Shown here one piece after another: positions 10,279-22,110 of a stretch of 64,000 nt of DNA (positions within the stretch are counted from its first letter, which is position 1; the number at the start of each line of letters is the position of its first letter). Source of the DNA: Chrysophaeum taylorii. Lineage: Eukaryota > Sar > Pelagophyceae > Pelagomonadales > Pelagomonadaceae. The position numbers and the translations under genes were made by a program. Where the stretch lies: positions 62,001-126,000 of the forward strand of contig JAQMWT010000139.1 in NCBI GenBank assembly GCA_029834535.1, read 5' to 3'. The notes under the pieces are model-generated. The model had not been told where the DNA came from and did not search any database. It worked only from the letters and a program-made list of their open reading frames with translations.

Positions 10279-13233
10279 AATATATAACAGCGCTGGGAAT
10301 TCACTGAGCTCACTTCACTAGGTTCACTGAATTTGGTTCACTTCACTTCACTTCACTTCACTTCACCAAAAATTTTCGTCCGAAGTCCAATGTTCACTTC
10401 ACGTTCATTCACTTCGCCTGACGGCCTGACCCTGACCCCGTCTGATGAGCGAAGTCGAGCCGCCTACCTGGAGGTGGAGGATAATGTTGATGATGAGGAA
10501 TTTAAGCGCGGAACATCCTTCCTGGAGGTGGAGGATAATGTTGATGATGAGGAGGAATTTTAAGCGCGGAACATAAGGAGGAAGTTCACAAGAACGAGCC
10601 GATTGCGACGTCGATGTTGTGACGTGGAACACACCCGGCAAAAGTGGACGATCAACCAGGTCCAAGGTGTGGGACAGCGTGCGTCGACTGAACGAAAATC
10701 ATCCTGACCGCGTTGACCAGTGGGAAGGCGACGCATGTGTGTGTCCAGTGCTGGGAGCGCCTGAAGGTGACGAGAGACTTCAAGAAAGGCACGTGGCAGA
10801 CGACCATGCCCTCTTGGGGCCCACTTCAAGGCTGCGCTTCCGGAGTAGGACGAGCTGGGACGTCAACAGCTCACCAAGAAACTGAAGACAGACCAAGAAA
10901 AGGAGGGCGTTATGACGGCCGTGGGCGTTGTGGCAGCCTCGAAGGGTAAATCGGATATTACGAGATACTTCATGGCCATGCCCAGCCAGGCAAAGCACTC
11001 TTCCCTGATGGCGTTCTCGGCTCGGCACTACGTGTACACGTCGCAGCGGATCTCCAAGCGCACCTTTGACGACGAAGATCATCGCAACCTAATTGAGGCG
11101 TATTACCGCGGCGGTGGCGGGAAAAGCAAGTGCCCGTTCATGACTCGAAAAGGCGCTGTTTGAATGGATGGACGGTGAATATCGTTGCTTTGTTCGAATC
11201 TTGAAGCACGTCGTTGCGGAGTGTTATGAAGCGGCTTTCGGCAATCCACTCGCCCAGGTGCTGCATGACGGCGGGACACACAAGGATGAGTTCAAGTGAC
11301 AGGCCATTGGCCTATCCTTCATCTGGCCCGATTGGAGTGGCGTTGAGACGGTGTGCGTGGGCCTCGTTCCAGCTGACGACGGAGCCGATTCCGGCACGTC
11401 TTCTCTGCTCCGTTCTGTGGTCGCGGAGCGTGCGGGAATCGACATCCATTTGGCGGCCTCAACCATTGTTCAAGACCGGGCTGCACTTGGCGTCGCCGAA
11501 GAATTTTTTGTTGAGGTCGAAGCGTGTGTTATGCATGATATCTCAAGAATCTCGGCAGCGGCATGTGGCTACTTGACACGATCCAGAGGCAAGCAGGTGA
11601 TCAATCCATTCCCAGCTGGCCAGGAGCTGCTGAACAGTGCCCACGATGGAGCCAAGTTCTTTTCTTACGGCACACGTTTGAAGGATCTGCATGCGCTTTT
11701 GCCATTACAGCCGGGGATAGCGCCGAAGCTCAAGCTCGACATCAATAAGACGAGGTTCCGGGCGCGATACCAACTTATTCGTTCCTTGCTGCGTATGCGC
11801 CACTTGCTCAAACTGCACACGGCTACCAACATTGGACTCCCCTGGAGAATCAGTGAGGAGCAATGGGTGGCGTTGGCTGAATTCGAGGCGATTTTTGCTA
11901 TAACGGATGACCCCGTTGTTTTCGTGCAACATGAACACTTATACCTCGGGGCGTGCGCCGCATTGATCAAGCACAACATGATCGAGTCTCAGCGAGCTGG
12001 GACGCTAGAAGTCATTATCTCCCGAACATAACTGCGAAATCCATGCCACGTAAGACTGTCGATGTTGACGACCTCAGCGAGACCGACAAAATCTGTCTTG
12101 AGCGGGCTATTCTCGAATGTAAGCGTCGGGTTTGCGGGAATAATGAAAACTACGTGCGTCACTTCGACTACGAATTCAACGATCGCGAGCTGATTGCCTT
12201 CCTTCTTGACTTTCGGACTATCAACTGCCGGCACCTGTCGTCCAATCAGAGAGCTCAGGCCAGGAAGTTGCTCAAGGGAGAATATGTGATTTACGCACGG
12301 ACTGCATTCCACCACGAAAAGGCAAAGACTTCCTCCGAGTCTGCGCCGCCCTCCGTGCCTGCGCCTGCCCGCAGTCTCTTGGCGGCACTCGACGCACCCG
12401 ACGCTTGGGACGACATTAGTGGTGACGTGCCTTCTTTTGGTATGCCTGAGAACCAGATGATTTCAATGTGGAGTTTGAACAGGTCTTCACTCAATGGATC
12501 AGGCTGTCGAGATCGCTCGACTGGAAAGAGCATTATCCTTAAGTTGAGAAGAAGGATGAAGTCGGCTTTAGAGATCTGGCTGTGCTCGACGTTGGAAAGC
12601 TGTATCGACCGCTCACCAAGGAGCAGTTTGGGTTCCTTCCGGACATGGCGAGAGCCTCTAAGGGTTCAATTGGTTCACATGGCGCGCAGAGCTACTGTGA
12701 GCGCTGCCTGGGCATTGGAAGTCTTGTCCTGACTGAGGTAAACACGTTGCTCAGCGCGGACGAGACGAACAAAGTTGCCCTACTACTGCGCATGAACAAG
12801 AATTTCATTGCGGCGGCCCGGTTTAAGTACAGGGACCTCGGACACGAGACCGAGTTTTTCAAAAACGCCGAGAGCACCATCCCCGAAGACTCTTCGGAGA
12901 TGGAGGTTGATGAGGAAGAACCAGACGAAGATACCGAGGTCGTTCACATCGCCTAAAGTAAGAGACACTGAACCCCATGCGCGGTAACTCCTCCTTCGCC
13001 CCGAAACTCGAAAGAATCTAAGAGCACCAGACCTAGGCAATAGTGCGCGGGGGGCACGGAACTGACGGGACAGGGACCGGCGCTGGCGTTAAAAAAAAGT
13101 GGCGTCCACTTCACAAAGGTTGACGATGGCCACGTAGGGTGACGTGTTCACTTCAAATCACTTCACCAATATTGCGTGGCTGGTGAAGTAGTTAACACAC
13201 TTGCTGAAGTAAATTCCCAACGCTGATATATAA
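10279..13233 (+). mobile_element. hAT-superfamily DNA transposon, copy 1, with 8-bp target site duplication
   Basis: The element runs 10287-13225 (2,939 bp). It is bounded by terminal inverted repeats starting CAGCGCTGGGAATT on the left and CAGCGTTGGGAATT on the reverse complement of the right end. An identical 8-bp sequence ATATATAA flanks both sides (10279-10286 and 13226-13233), the duplication length diagnostic of hAT insertions. Subterminal DNA contains many TTCAC repeats (a pure run at about 10339-10364), a typical transposase-binding arrangement. A related, inverted copy lies at 52642-55501. The internal transposase gene is broken. Confidence 0.93.
10447..12956 (+). pseudogene. hAT transposase, frameshifted (copy 1)
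   Basis: Parts in order: an acidic N-terminal segment with a 57-bp-scale internal duplication (LEVEDNVDDEE twice, 10470-10560); a BED-type zinc-finger region (C-x2-C near 10741, His-x4-His supplied by another frame); a central domain open from 11351 to 12031; and a C-terminal segment ending at 12956. The C-terminus contains the hAT dimerisation signature, here ERCLGIGSLVLTEVNTLL. Compared with copy 2, an extra A near 11150 (CGAAAAGGCG for CGAAAGGCG) shifts the frame after FMTRK, and at least one more shift occurs near 12460 and 12550. The protein cannot be made whole, so this copy could move only with transposase from elsewhere. Confidence 0.85.
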
Positions 13234-13379
13234 TAATTGTACGAAGTCGCTCAATTATATTTCGGAAGCAGTCTTCGCGGCCATGCACCCGCCATAGACG
13301 CGGAAGGTAGTAGCCAACCCAGGCGGCGGCAGCACCAGGTCCTTACCTTCCCTAAATAAATATGTACACGTCGGCGCGT

Positions 13380-14372
13380 CTAACAAATCGTGTCCGGAAA
13401 AGGGGCCGGGAGCCAGGCGTCATCGTCGGCGTGAGGTCGTCGTTGCGCGGGGATTGTCGATGGGCGGCGCGTCGAAAACTCGGCGATGACGGGGAGGTGG
13501 TCGGAGATTGTGAAGGAAGGTTCCCATTTGACGGGATTCGAGGCGTCGACGTTGACGCGGCCGACGTTATCGAGGGAAAGATTAGCTTTGTCGAAGTAGC
13601 CGAGAAAGGGTGTCGGATGGTCGTCGCGGGCGAAGATGTGGTCGCACTGGAGGGAGTCGCCGCGGTGCGTGAGGTGCGTGACGCCGAGGTCGGTAACGCC
13701 GCCGACGCCCGAGGCGAGGCTCATGGAGGCGTAGGCTGTCGCGCAGTTGACGAAGCCCATGGTCTCGAGGGCGCGGGCGGGCGGGTCGTCGGCCCGGGAA
13801 TTGAAGTCGCCGGCGACGAGGGACAGCGTGGGGACCGCGTCATCGGCGCGAAAGTCGTCGAGTACCCGGGCGGCTTCGCGAGCGTGCGTTTCCTGCACTC
13901 GTCGGGAGTTGTCAGAGGCGGGAAAAGGGAGGTGGACGTTGGCGACGAGGAGGTGGGGGAGGGGCTCGAGTCGTCGTCGCAACGAGACCGCGAGGGCGAC
14001 GCGGCCTCGGCCGAGGTCGACCGACCGGGCGAGGTCGACCTCGTACGTGTCGCGCGCGACGAGGGTCGCGACGCCGTCGGACCGAGCCGAGCCGTCGTGC
14101 GGGTGTGAGCCCGTGCGACGTGCCGTGCAGAGCTCGTAGCCGTCGAGGGCCTCGCGGAACAACTCGACCCACTTATCAACGAACCAGAATTCCTGGAGAC
14201 ATATGACGTCGACCCCGCGGAGCGCCTCTCGAATGAACCCAACCTCGGCACGCCCCCGCGGCAGCCAGAGCGCCTCGGTGTCGCCCTCGCGGCCCAAGCC
14301 GGCGCTTTTGTGGACGGGGGCGAGGCAGTTAAAGGTCGCAACGCGCAACGCGAGGGGCTCGACGACCTTCAT
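13380..14372 (-). CDS. Endonuclease/exonuclease/phosphatase-fold phosphodiesterase
   Basis: Single-exon 330-residue protein spanning one complete EEP (DNase I-like) domain. All metal and catalytic positions are visible: Asn15 (ATFNCLAP), Glu61 (CLQEFW), His147 (VANVHLPF), Asp189 and Asn191 (AGDFNS), Asp244 (CDHIF) and the Asp291-His292 pair (ISDHLPV). The family includes CCR4/Angel deadenylases, neutral sphingomyelinases, inositol-polyphosphate 5-phosphatases and AP endonucleases. No leucine-rich repeats, membrane segment or AP-endonuclease signature is present, so the substrate is undetermined. There is no signal peptide. The start at 14372 puts the first conserved strand at residue 10, as expected. 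It lies head to head with the membrane-lipase gene. Confidence 0.88.
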   Translation of the reverse strand: MKVVEPLALRVATFNCLAPVHKSAGLGREGDTEALWLPRGRAEVGFIREALRGVDVICLQEFWFVDKWVELFREALDGYELCTARRTGSHPHDGSARSDGVATLVARDTYEVDLARSVDLGRGRVALAVSLRRRLEPLPHLLVANVHLPFPASDNSRRVQETHAREAARVLDDFRADDAVPTLSLVAGDFNSRADDPPARALETMGFVNCATAYASMSLASGVGGVTDLGVTHLTHRGDSLQCDHIFARDDHPTPFLGYFDKANLSLDNVGRVNVDASNPVKWEPSFTISDHLPVIAEFSTRRPSTIPAQRRPHADDDAWLPAPFPDTIC

Positions 14373-14436
14373 GTTTTGGTGCTTTTGTGTCGAGTCGTGA
14401 GGTTAAGGATGAAAAGGAAGAAGGGTTGTTTTTCTT

Positions 14437-14491
14437 GGCTCCTGCCGGTCCGGCCTGGCTCCCATGCTCGGGAGAGGTCTGAAGTTAGTTA
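14437..14491 (+). repeat. 3' end fragment of a (TTAG)n-tailed retroposon
   Basis: CTCCTGCCGGTCCGGCCTGG, a block with CCCATGCTCGGGAGAGGTCT, then GAAGTTAGTTAG match the 3' ends of longer copies at about 24640-25035 and 28690-29040 and the reverse copy at 48508-48830. Only the terminal 55 bp are present, placed within the short divergent promoter region between the EEP and lipase genes. Confidence 0.7.
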
Positions 14492-14507
14492 GTTCGCGCG
14501 TCGTCGC

Positions 14508-15015
14508 GTGCGCCTGCGCTTCCGTCGTCGGCGGCAGCGGCCGATGAGGGTCGAGATGCACGAATGCAAGGGGAGCGGTCGGTCCGAGCTGTCGGGAAGC
14601 GAGAGCGACGAAAGCGTCGCCGGGCCCGCGGCGCCGCGGATTCTCCTCGAAGTGCTGTCCCCGGGAGGGACGCGGTTCATGTTTTTCGTGGTGTACGCGT
14701 CGTTCGCCATCGCCATCTGGCAAAACGCGGTGACGACGCTCTCGGTCAAGGCGCGGCGCACGGTGCGCGCGCGCGTCGAGGTGTTGCCCGGTCGGATCTG
14801 GTGGCAGGCCGAGGCGGGAAACTTGGGCGAGGTCTTCGGGACGGTGAGCGTTTCGGCCCGCTTTCCCAACGCGACAAACGCCACCGCCGGCGACGAGAAG
14901 CTCGGGTATTCTATATTCGTCAAGGCCTCCAAGGCCAAGCACGCGACGGATTCGTCCTCGTGGAGCGACGTCCTGCGCCGCCACAAGGAAACCGTGACCG
15001 CGAGGCCCGCCCAAA

Positions 15016-15047
<32 letters not shown>

Positions 15048-18000
15048 TCGAGCAGCGCCGAGGACAAGGTGTGGCAGGCGACGCAGCTCGCGTCGTGGTA
15101 CCAAAACATGGAGGCCCCGCCCTCGCGCAGCCGCGTGCACTCGTACGAGGTCGCGGTCGAGTACTGCTTCGACGACGGATCGGAGTGCCCGGGCGCGTCG
15201 CCCGCGTTGCGCGCGGCGCTCGCGGCCGGCGGCGAGGTCGAAATCGGGTACAACGACGTGAGCCACCTCGAGACGACCGGGGCTAAGGTGGCGAGGGCGT
15301 GTCTGATCGCCGCGTGGGTCGCGATTTTCGCGGCCTGGTTCCCGCACGCGCGCCGCGAATACGGCGCCGCCCGACACGCTCTGTTGCTCGCGTCTCTCGC
15401 GCTCTTCATCGATCCCGTCGACTGCGGGGTCCAGTTCGCGCCGCGCGCGGCCGACGTCCCGCCGGTCGTGGCCTTTCTCTCGTTCGCGAGCCGACGCCTC
15501 GGCGAGGCCGGCCTCTTGGCGGCGCTCCTCGTGGCCGCCGACGCCGACGGCGCGGCCGCGCGACGCGTCGGCGACGCGTGGCGCGACCGCGCTAATCGAC
15601 GCCGCGGCGACGTCCGCGCCTCGCTCCTCCGCTCTCTGGTGCGCGCTGCCGGGGAGTGGCGTCGCCGCGTCGACGAGACCTTCTCCGACGACGACGACGA
15701 CGACGTCGCGCCGGCCCGAGGTAGTGGACGACGCCTCGTCGTCTATTGTTTGGAGTACGCGTACCTCGCGATTCCGCTCGCGTACGTCTTCTGTGGCGTC
15801 GCCGCCCTCGGGCTGCGGTTCCCGAGCTTGTGGGGCAACGACCGCGCCCCCACGCTCGCGCTAACCAACTGGCCGCACAGCGCTCTGCGCGAGTTCGTCG
15901 CCTTCTCGCTCGGGATCGTTCTCGCTGTCGTCGCGTGGGCGGCCTGCTTCGCCTACCTCCTCTGGCGCGCGCAACGACGCCTCGCCGCGGCGCCCTACCT
16001 CGCGACGAGACGCTACCAACTGACCTATCGCTTCTTCGTCCTCCAGGCGATTCTGGTGGCCGGCGTCGCCGTCGCCAGCTATGCCGTCCTGTTGATCGAG
16101 CTCGTGCGCGGCTATCGCCGGTCGATCGCCGTCTTGACGACCGGCGGCGGATCGACCCGGAAAGCCCTCGAGGACCTCGCCGGCGCGCTCGAGGCCCTGG
16201 TCCGTCTTCCGCCCGTGATTACTAATGCGCCCACAGGTTGCTGACGATGTCCGCGACCTCGGCATGGCTTTCTTCTTCGAGGTCTACGTCGGCCTCCTCC
16301 TCTACCTCCACCTCCCTCCGCCGAACCGCGACGTCCAGAGCTTGGACCGCGGGGGCGACGCCGCCATCGCCTACGTCCGCCGCTTTCTCCCTCAAGCGGC
16401 CACGGCCGCGGTGCAGCGCGCACGCCGAGAAGTCACCGAGCTCGTCGACCTCGGGACGATGGTCGGCGCCCGCTTCGTCTTCAGCGAGCGCGCCGACGCC
16501 AGGCGCCGTCGCGACTGGCGTCGCCGCCGACGCCACCGCGCGACCTCGACGCCCGCCGACGACCCTCCTCCTCCCGACTTCTTCGTCGTCAACACGGCGC
16601 GCTGGTTGGTGCGCGTCGCCGCCGAGGCCTATTTCGACGTTGCTTCGACCTCCGAGACGACTGCCCCCTCGAGGGTCGCGAAAGCGACGCCTTTCGAGAA
16701 CGACGACGACGAGGACGACGCGCGACCGCCCCTTCGGCGGCTCACCGGCGGCTCGGCGGGCGTCGGCGACGCCGCACGCCTCGGTTTGAGGCCCATCTGC
16801 GAGCTCCACCTCCGAGATAGCGACACGTACGGCCTCGTCGCCGCGCACGTCCGCAAACCCTGGCTCGTCGTCGCGTTTCGCGGATCCGCCAGCCTCAAGC
16901 ACTGGGTCACGAACATCGACATTCGACAGCACCGCCTCTCGCTCCACGACGACAAACCGGACCACGTCGACGACCACCCTCGCCCGATCCACGTCGTCGA
17001 CCACCAGCTCCCGACCAGCGACGACGACGACGACGACGACGACGAAGACGAAGACCCGACTTCCGCGACGGCTCCGCGAGCCCAGCAGTCCTCGCGAGCA
17101 TTCGTCGACGCGCTCGTGCGCTGCGCCGCCCTCCTCTACGGCAGCATAGAGCGAGGTCTCGGCCTCGTCACCGTCACGGCCGAGGCCGCGGGCCGGGCCT
17201 CGGGTGCTGCCGACTTTATCCCCGGCGTCGAACGCCTCGTCTTGCCCTGCGTGCACCGCGGCTTCTGGGCGGCCTACTCGGGCGTGCGCACCACCCTCCA
17301 TCGCGCCGTCTACGACGCCTGCCTCGATCACAACATCGAGCGCGTCATCGTCACCGGCCACAGCCTCGGCGGCGCGCTCGCGACGCTCGTGAGAATAAAC
17401 CGCCCGAATCTTCGTTTTACCTCCCTCGTAGGCCGCGGCCGATCTCGCCGCCCACACCATCCCGCGCGTCGCAGCAGCGCGTCCCAGACCGCCGCGACTC
17501 ACTATGGTCTCCTTTGGCTCCCCGCGCGTCGGAAACCGAGTCTGGGCCCGCGTCTACGACGCTCTCGTCCCCGACTCGTGGCGGGTCGTTTCCGACGGCG
17601 ACGTGGTCACTGGCGTACCGCGACTCTTCTTCAAGCACTGCGGTACTCCTGTCGTCGTCGATGGCCATAAAGGTACGTGCCTTTTTTTCGCGCGGACGCG
17701 GACGCGGACGCCTCGCAGGCGGGACGGGCTTCCTCATCGTCGACCCCTCGTTCGTCGAAAAACGCCTCCAGCTGCGAATGACCCCCAAATTAAGCTCGCA
17801 CTTTCTCGAGGCCTACGTCCGTGGCCTCTGGGGTGCCGCTGGGATTCAGGATCCCAGCCCCGCTGAGCTCGCCCTCTTTGCCAACTCGGCGACGCCCCCG
17901 CCCGTCTCCGCGCCTACGCCCGTGACAAACCTCGTCGCCAGGGCTCGCGCGACCATCGCTGTCGCGCTTCGCCGCTTTCGGCCGATCCCCCCCAACAACG

Positions 18001-18089
18001 ATGCCGCTCGACACGAAGCACTCGCCCAACCCTTTCTTCCTCCCGAAGACGGCGATGAGAATGACCTTCGTGTTGCGCATAACTACTAG
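14508..18089 (+). CDS. Polytopic membrane domain fused to a class 3 (alpha/beta-hydrolase) lipase, four exons
   Basis: join(14508..16214, 16237..17388, 17432..17672, 17719..18089), about 1,156 residues. Introns 2 and 3 are 43 and 46 bp; the first junction is ambiguous, either a 22-bp intron or a 37-bp one starting at GTCCGT (16200). The N-terminal half has a membrane span (about 47-66), a soluble segment with an Asp run encoded by (GAC)n, then about six more spans to residue 535, a layout like Wntless/TMEM181-type proteins (weak assignment). The C-terminal half is a lipase_3 domain: VVAFRGSASLKHW, nucleophile elbow GHSLGG with Ser945, SFGSPRVGN, acid Asp in SDGDVVTGVP (about 1010) and His1061 in SHFLEAYVRGL. 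The triad is complete. It probably acts on membrane glycerolipids, as do membrane-anchored sn-1 diacylglycerol lipases. The start could also be the in-frame ATG at 14544. Confidence 0.82.
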
Positions 18090-19058
18090 GCCGCGCCCGC
18101 TCCGGAGGGAGGTCCCTCTCCCTCAACGAAATGGCCGATCATCCATGCCCCTCTGTGTTTCTGTGCAACTCTTTGCTCCAAATAACAGGAGCCTCCGAAA
18201 TAATCGACTGTTCCCTTTCCATCCTTTCCCTTTCCTTTCCATTGAACGACGACGACGACGCTGAAGTCGCTGGCTGCGCGCGGCCAGCGGGGTTCTGTTC
18301 GCTGTATGCCATTAAAAGACGGCAAAGACGGCACTGGGGTGACCTCGCTCTCGTTGGTTATATGGTTGAACGAACCTCGAGGACCGCCGGCTGCCTGCCC
18401 ACGCGTAAAACGACGACGAGGAGAGGGGCCTTCCTTTTGTTCATACCCAAGAATGCTGACACAAACGACTGTTCCTCGCGCTGCGCGCATCCATGGACCA
18501 TCATCGGGCGCACGAAAGTACAACAGTGCGCTCTCGAGCACGGCACGACGACACACGTCATCAACCCTGTGTGCGGGCTGCTAGTTCCATTTGGGCCGAA
18601 GTGTCAATTCCTTTGGCTTGGCGCCTACTGCTCAAAAAAAAAGGTGTGTGGAGGCACAACATTCGCGTCGTCGTCGTGAGGGGGAGCGTCTCGGGGCGTG
18701 TGCCGAGTTGCCGCTGAGCCCCAAATCAGGGTCGATCTCGTACATCGGATCTGCTTTTCGTGCTCGGAGAGGTCAGATCGCCACAGCAATAGTAGTGCCG
18801 CGCGAGATCCCGTAAGTAGTGGAAGTAAGCGCAGTGGGTTACAGTTACATACAGGTCGTGACACGGAATTATTATTATTACAGTTCTGGAGCACAAGACC
18901 TAAATATCAAAAATACACATAGATAGCCACGCCTTGTGGAAATAAAGAGTCGACTCAAGATATTGGAGTCAAACACCCCTAATAACGTCAGTGTTTAGAC
19001 GGCTCCCCGAAACGGATGTCCCTCATTTTTCAGTCTGAGTGCCACGTTTAATTTCAAC
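18090..19058. other. Intergenic, no gene recognised
   Basis: About 970 bp downstream of the lipase gene. It contains TTTCC/TTCCC repeats at 18208-18240 and a short ATT run (18868-18880). Frames on both strands are short and carry no motif. The part next to 19059 should contain the promoter of the zinc-finger gene. Confidence 0.5.
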
Positions 19059-21965
19059 ATGTGCTCTCGGAAGGCCCGCACTGCGACCATCGCCGTCTCC
19101 TACGCGACCGGCCGTGCAGAGTGTCCTATCTGCGGCCGGTTCTTCGAAAGCGAGAAGCTCATTCTCCACGCCGATCGATGCGCCGCTCGGCGATTCGAGA
19201 GTAATTGCAAATCGTTTCGTGACCCTCCGGCGAGCGTCCAAGACAGTGAGAAGAAGAAGAACCCCCCGGCCTCGAAGAAGATAAGGCAAACTTTCCTCGC
19301 CCCTCAAAAAGATACGCCTCGGCGCGCGGTCTCAAGCCATGCAGTTCCTTCTGCTGCGACGAACGCGCGCCCGGCGGCGACCAACGTCCGAGGCTGGACG
19401 AAGATGAGCGTCGCGAAGCCCTCGTCGATCGTGGTCACCGTAAGCCATACACGGGGTCAAAAACGCCCTCGTGCCGTTCCGTCGGATATTCCCTCGCATC
19501 CTGGCTCGGAGGAGAGCGCAAGCTTTGCGAAAGTGCCACGGATGGCGCCGTTGCCATCACCACGAGCTCCAATCATGCGCGACGACGACGACGACGCACC
19601 CGACCACCAGAAAACGCGACGCATCACCGTAAAGGTATACCGAAGCCCGCTGAACGTCGACGGGCGCCGCCCATGGCAGCTCATTCCTTGCGTCGGCGGT
19701 GGTCGAGACGTGGATAGCGAGAACGAGGAGGCCGACAACGACAGTGACGACGACCAAAACACGCGCACCGCGAGCGACGCTAGCACTTCGGATGCGATTG
19801 AGCCGGCGACCCAAAACCAAGGTACGACGGCGAGCGAGCCGGCGACTCATAATAACAACCCGAGTACAGCGACGAGCGAGCCGGGGACTCGACGCCCGAA
19901 TACCTCCGCTTGCTCAAAGCTGCGACCTACATCGGATATCGTCGTGCAGCCACCAGAGCCGCAAAACGTGGATCCGCTCGATCTCGGCAAGATCGAGCGG
20001 ACAAGATTACAGGGCCTCTTGCAGCATATCACAAGTTGCGCCGTGGCTGATGTCAAGCCTTCTCTCCTCCCAGAAATTCTCGCGGCTGACGATCGCCTGA
20101 TTCGCCTGCCTGAGAGTTCGTGTCGCAGTGTCAGCAGATTGTTTGTTGTTGCTGCTGCTGTTGTTGCTGCTATTTCGCTCACTTGGGAAAAAAATGCTCA
20201 CAAGAGTGTGTCACGCGTAGGCGCGTTGGTCTACGCCGAGCCCGACCGCGACCACGACGGGAAGCGCAACGCACGATGGAAAGCCTTGCTTGCGGCCGAG
20301 GAGGTGCAGCTCAAGCTCTTCGAACGAGAGCGTGGGGAAAGGAAGAGACCAGCTTCACCTCCACAAGGAGATTGCGACTTACGCGTCGCTCCCGTTCACG
20401 CCAACGCCGTCCGCGCGGTCGTCGTACCCTCGATGCAACAGATTTCGAAACAGCAGCTCGACTCGCGAGACATCTTAGAGCGGATCGACACGAATGCGGC
20501 CAAACGATGCAAGGTCACGTCGCTACTAGACGGCGGTGCAACGACATCCCCTCTTCTTTGGATGCTGGCGGAAGCGTCATACGAGGCGCGTGGCGACGCC
20601 AGCAATGCCAAAGACTCAAACATCGTCAACACCTCGGTCAAAACCAAAGAGCCGCACTTCAAAAACACCTCGGATGCCCCCTTCGCAACGGAAAACCTAC
20701 CTTTTACTGAGCTCGCGCAACGTCGTGGCGCTCATGGCTGGATACGACGCGCACCTGCTCCAAACAACGTTCGCCGAGAATCTGAACAACCTAGCGAACG
20801 AGTTCCTCGCTCCACCGCGACGACCGACGTCGCTCGTCGTTCTGGCGTGAAAGCTGTTCCCACTACTCACGGATCGATGCGTCGTGCTCCAGACCCATCG
20901 AACTTTTATTCTGGTAAAGTCGAACCACGCTCCACCGCGCCTTCTAAAGTCACTCGTCGTTTTGACGTCGATGCCGTCCCACATCACCACTCGACAGAAC
21001 TCGCACCTCCCTCAACGAACAGCAGACGCAGATCTCCCCCCCCGAGATGGGCCGACGTCGATCGTTTTTCGCACCCGGCTGCCTCCTCGCAATTGACTCC
21101 CCACTCTAAAAGTCCGCAATCTCCTTCGGGAAGCAACCAATGCGATCCCCAACTTCTTGCTTCGGATCCGCGAATTGCTGGGGCGGCGATGGAGTATCTC
21201 CATCGAATGAAGAATGTCCACCAGCTTGCTACACCAACCATTGTAATGTTTGCCCAATTCCTCAAGGTGACGACTCGTCCTCAGCTGCCGTAACGCTTTC
21301 CTACCTCGCAGGCGTATCGGAATCGCGCTATTACCAAGTGTGTCGTGACCGACGCCATAAAGAATCTTCTCAAGGGATACCCGGACCTGATTCGGGACTT
21401 CTCCATGTTCCTCGAGTACGACGATTGGTTCCCAACGCGCCCGCCTCATTCGCCTTCTTCGCCCCCGCATCCTCTTCCGCGCTCTCGTTCGGTGCGCCGT
21501 CCTCCTTCGCCTGAGATGTTGCGTGAGCCGCAGTGGTCGCAGCAGTGGTCACAGCACATGAATGACGATGGCTCCGAGTCTCTGATGAAGAACATGCTCT
21601 CGCCGAGGCAGCATTTCGTCAGCACTCCCGAGACGTTCTTTCAGCGTTTTCAGCTGTCGTCGGATGTACCTGTCGCCAATAATGATCTTCGAAACAGTGG
21701 TCGCACGGGAGGCGTATCCCCAGCGTTCGCTCTCCTTCCGCAACATGAACAGGCGAATGCCTCGTATCGATTTCCTTGTGCCCGCCCACAGCGTAATCTG
21801 GCAGCCAACATTGCGACTAGTACCGTAAAGTTTTGGAGAGCATTTTGCCAGGCGCAACAAGCAGATATTCATCGCAACGCTCCAAATCCAAGAAGCTTAT
21901 TCAAACAGCAACGACGGCACTCTGGCCATTTCTATGATCATCGCGGCGATCAACCCGACCGTTGA
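19059..21965 (+). CDS. UBZ4-like zinc finger plus PAH domain protein, paralogue 1
   Basis: join(19059..20127, 20221..21266, 21312..21965), about 922 residues. Residues 22-41 form a C-x2-C-x11-H-x3-C finger, the exact spacing of UBZ4 ubiquitin-binding fingers (Rad18 type). A long, mostly disordered acidic/Ser-Thr-rich middle follows, with family-private blocks (VKVYRSPLNVDGRRPWQLIP; LLPEILAADDRLIRLPESS; GALVYAEPDRD). Near the C-terminus AMEYLHRMKNVHQLATPTIV and, across a 45-bp intron, IKNLLKGYPDLIRDFSMFL form a Sin3-type paired amphipathic helix. The 93-bp intron at 20128 reads through in frame but is placed by comparison with the paralogues. This predicts a nuclear protein binding ubiquitin and a transcription-factor or chromatin partner; function is inferred. 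An alternative frame after 21840 runs to a stop at 22108 through an (AGC)n serine run, so the C-terminus may differ. Confidence 0.78.
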
Positions 21966-21974
21966 AGCGCGTTC

Positions 21975-22009
<35 letters not shown>

Positions 22010-22110
22010 TCTGGCCTGTTGGCAATTCCCATCCCGCTCATCCCGAATCTTTTGAGGACGTTGTGTATATTCCCTGGACCAACATGAGCAACTTGCCTGC
22101 TTTTTCATAG
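21966..22110 (+). repeat. (AGC)n tract, possible alternative C-terminal exon
   Basis: About eleven AGC triplets at 21977-22009 lie in a frame open from before 21845 to the TAG at 22108. That frame reads like protein (TLAISMIIAAINPTVEA, then poly-Ser, then SFEDVVYIPWTNMSNLPAFS) and overlaps the annotated 3' end of the preceding gene in a different frame. A missed small intron or a frameshift near 21830 would join it to the gene. Confidence 0.4.

Noticed and set aside
10339-10365. TTCAC tandem run considered as telomere-like sequence
   Set aside because: It lies inside the hAT element close to its end and recurs in the second copy, so it is a subterminal transposon repeat.
14403-15409. Two long minus-strand frames opposite the membrane domain
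   Set aside because: Low-complexity Arg/Pro/His translations produced by GC-rich antisense of the real gene; no motif.
16222-17502. 426-codon minus-strand frame opposite the lipase exon
   Set aside because: It is rich in Arg, Val and Asp/Glu runs that mirror GC-rich plus-strand codons. The plus strand carries the GHSLGG lipase with conserved splice sites, so this is a shadow frame.
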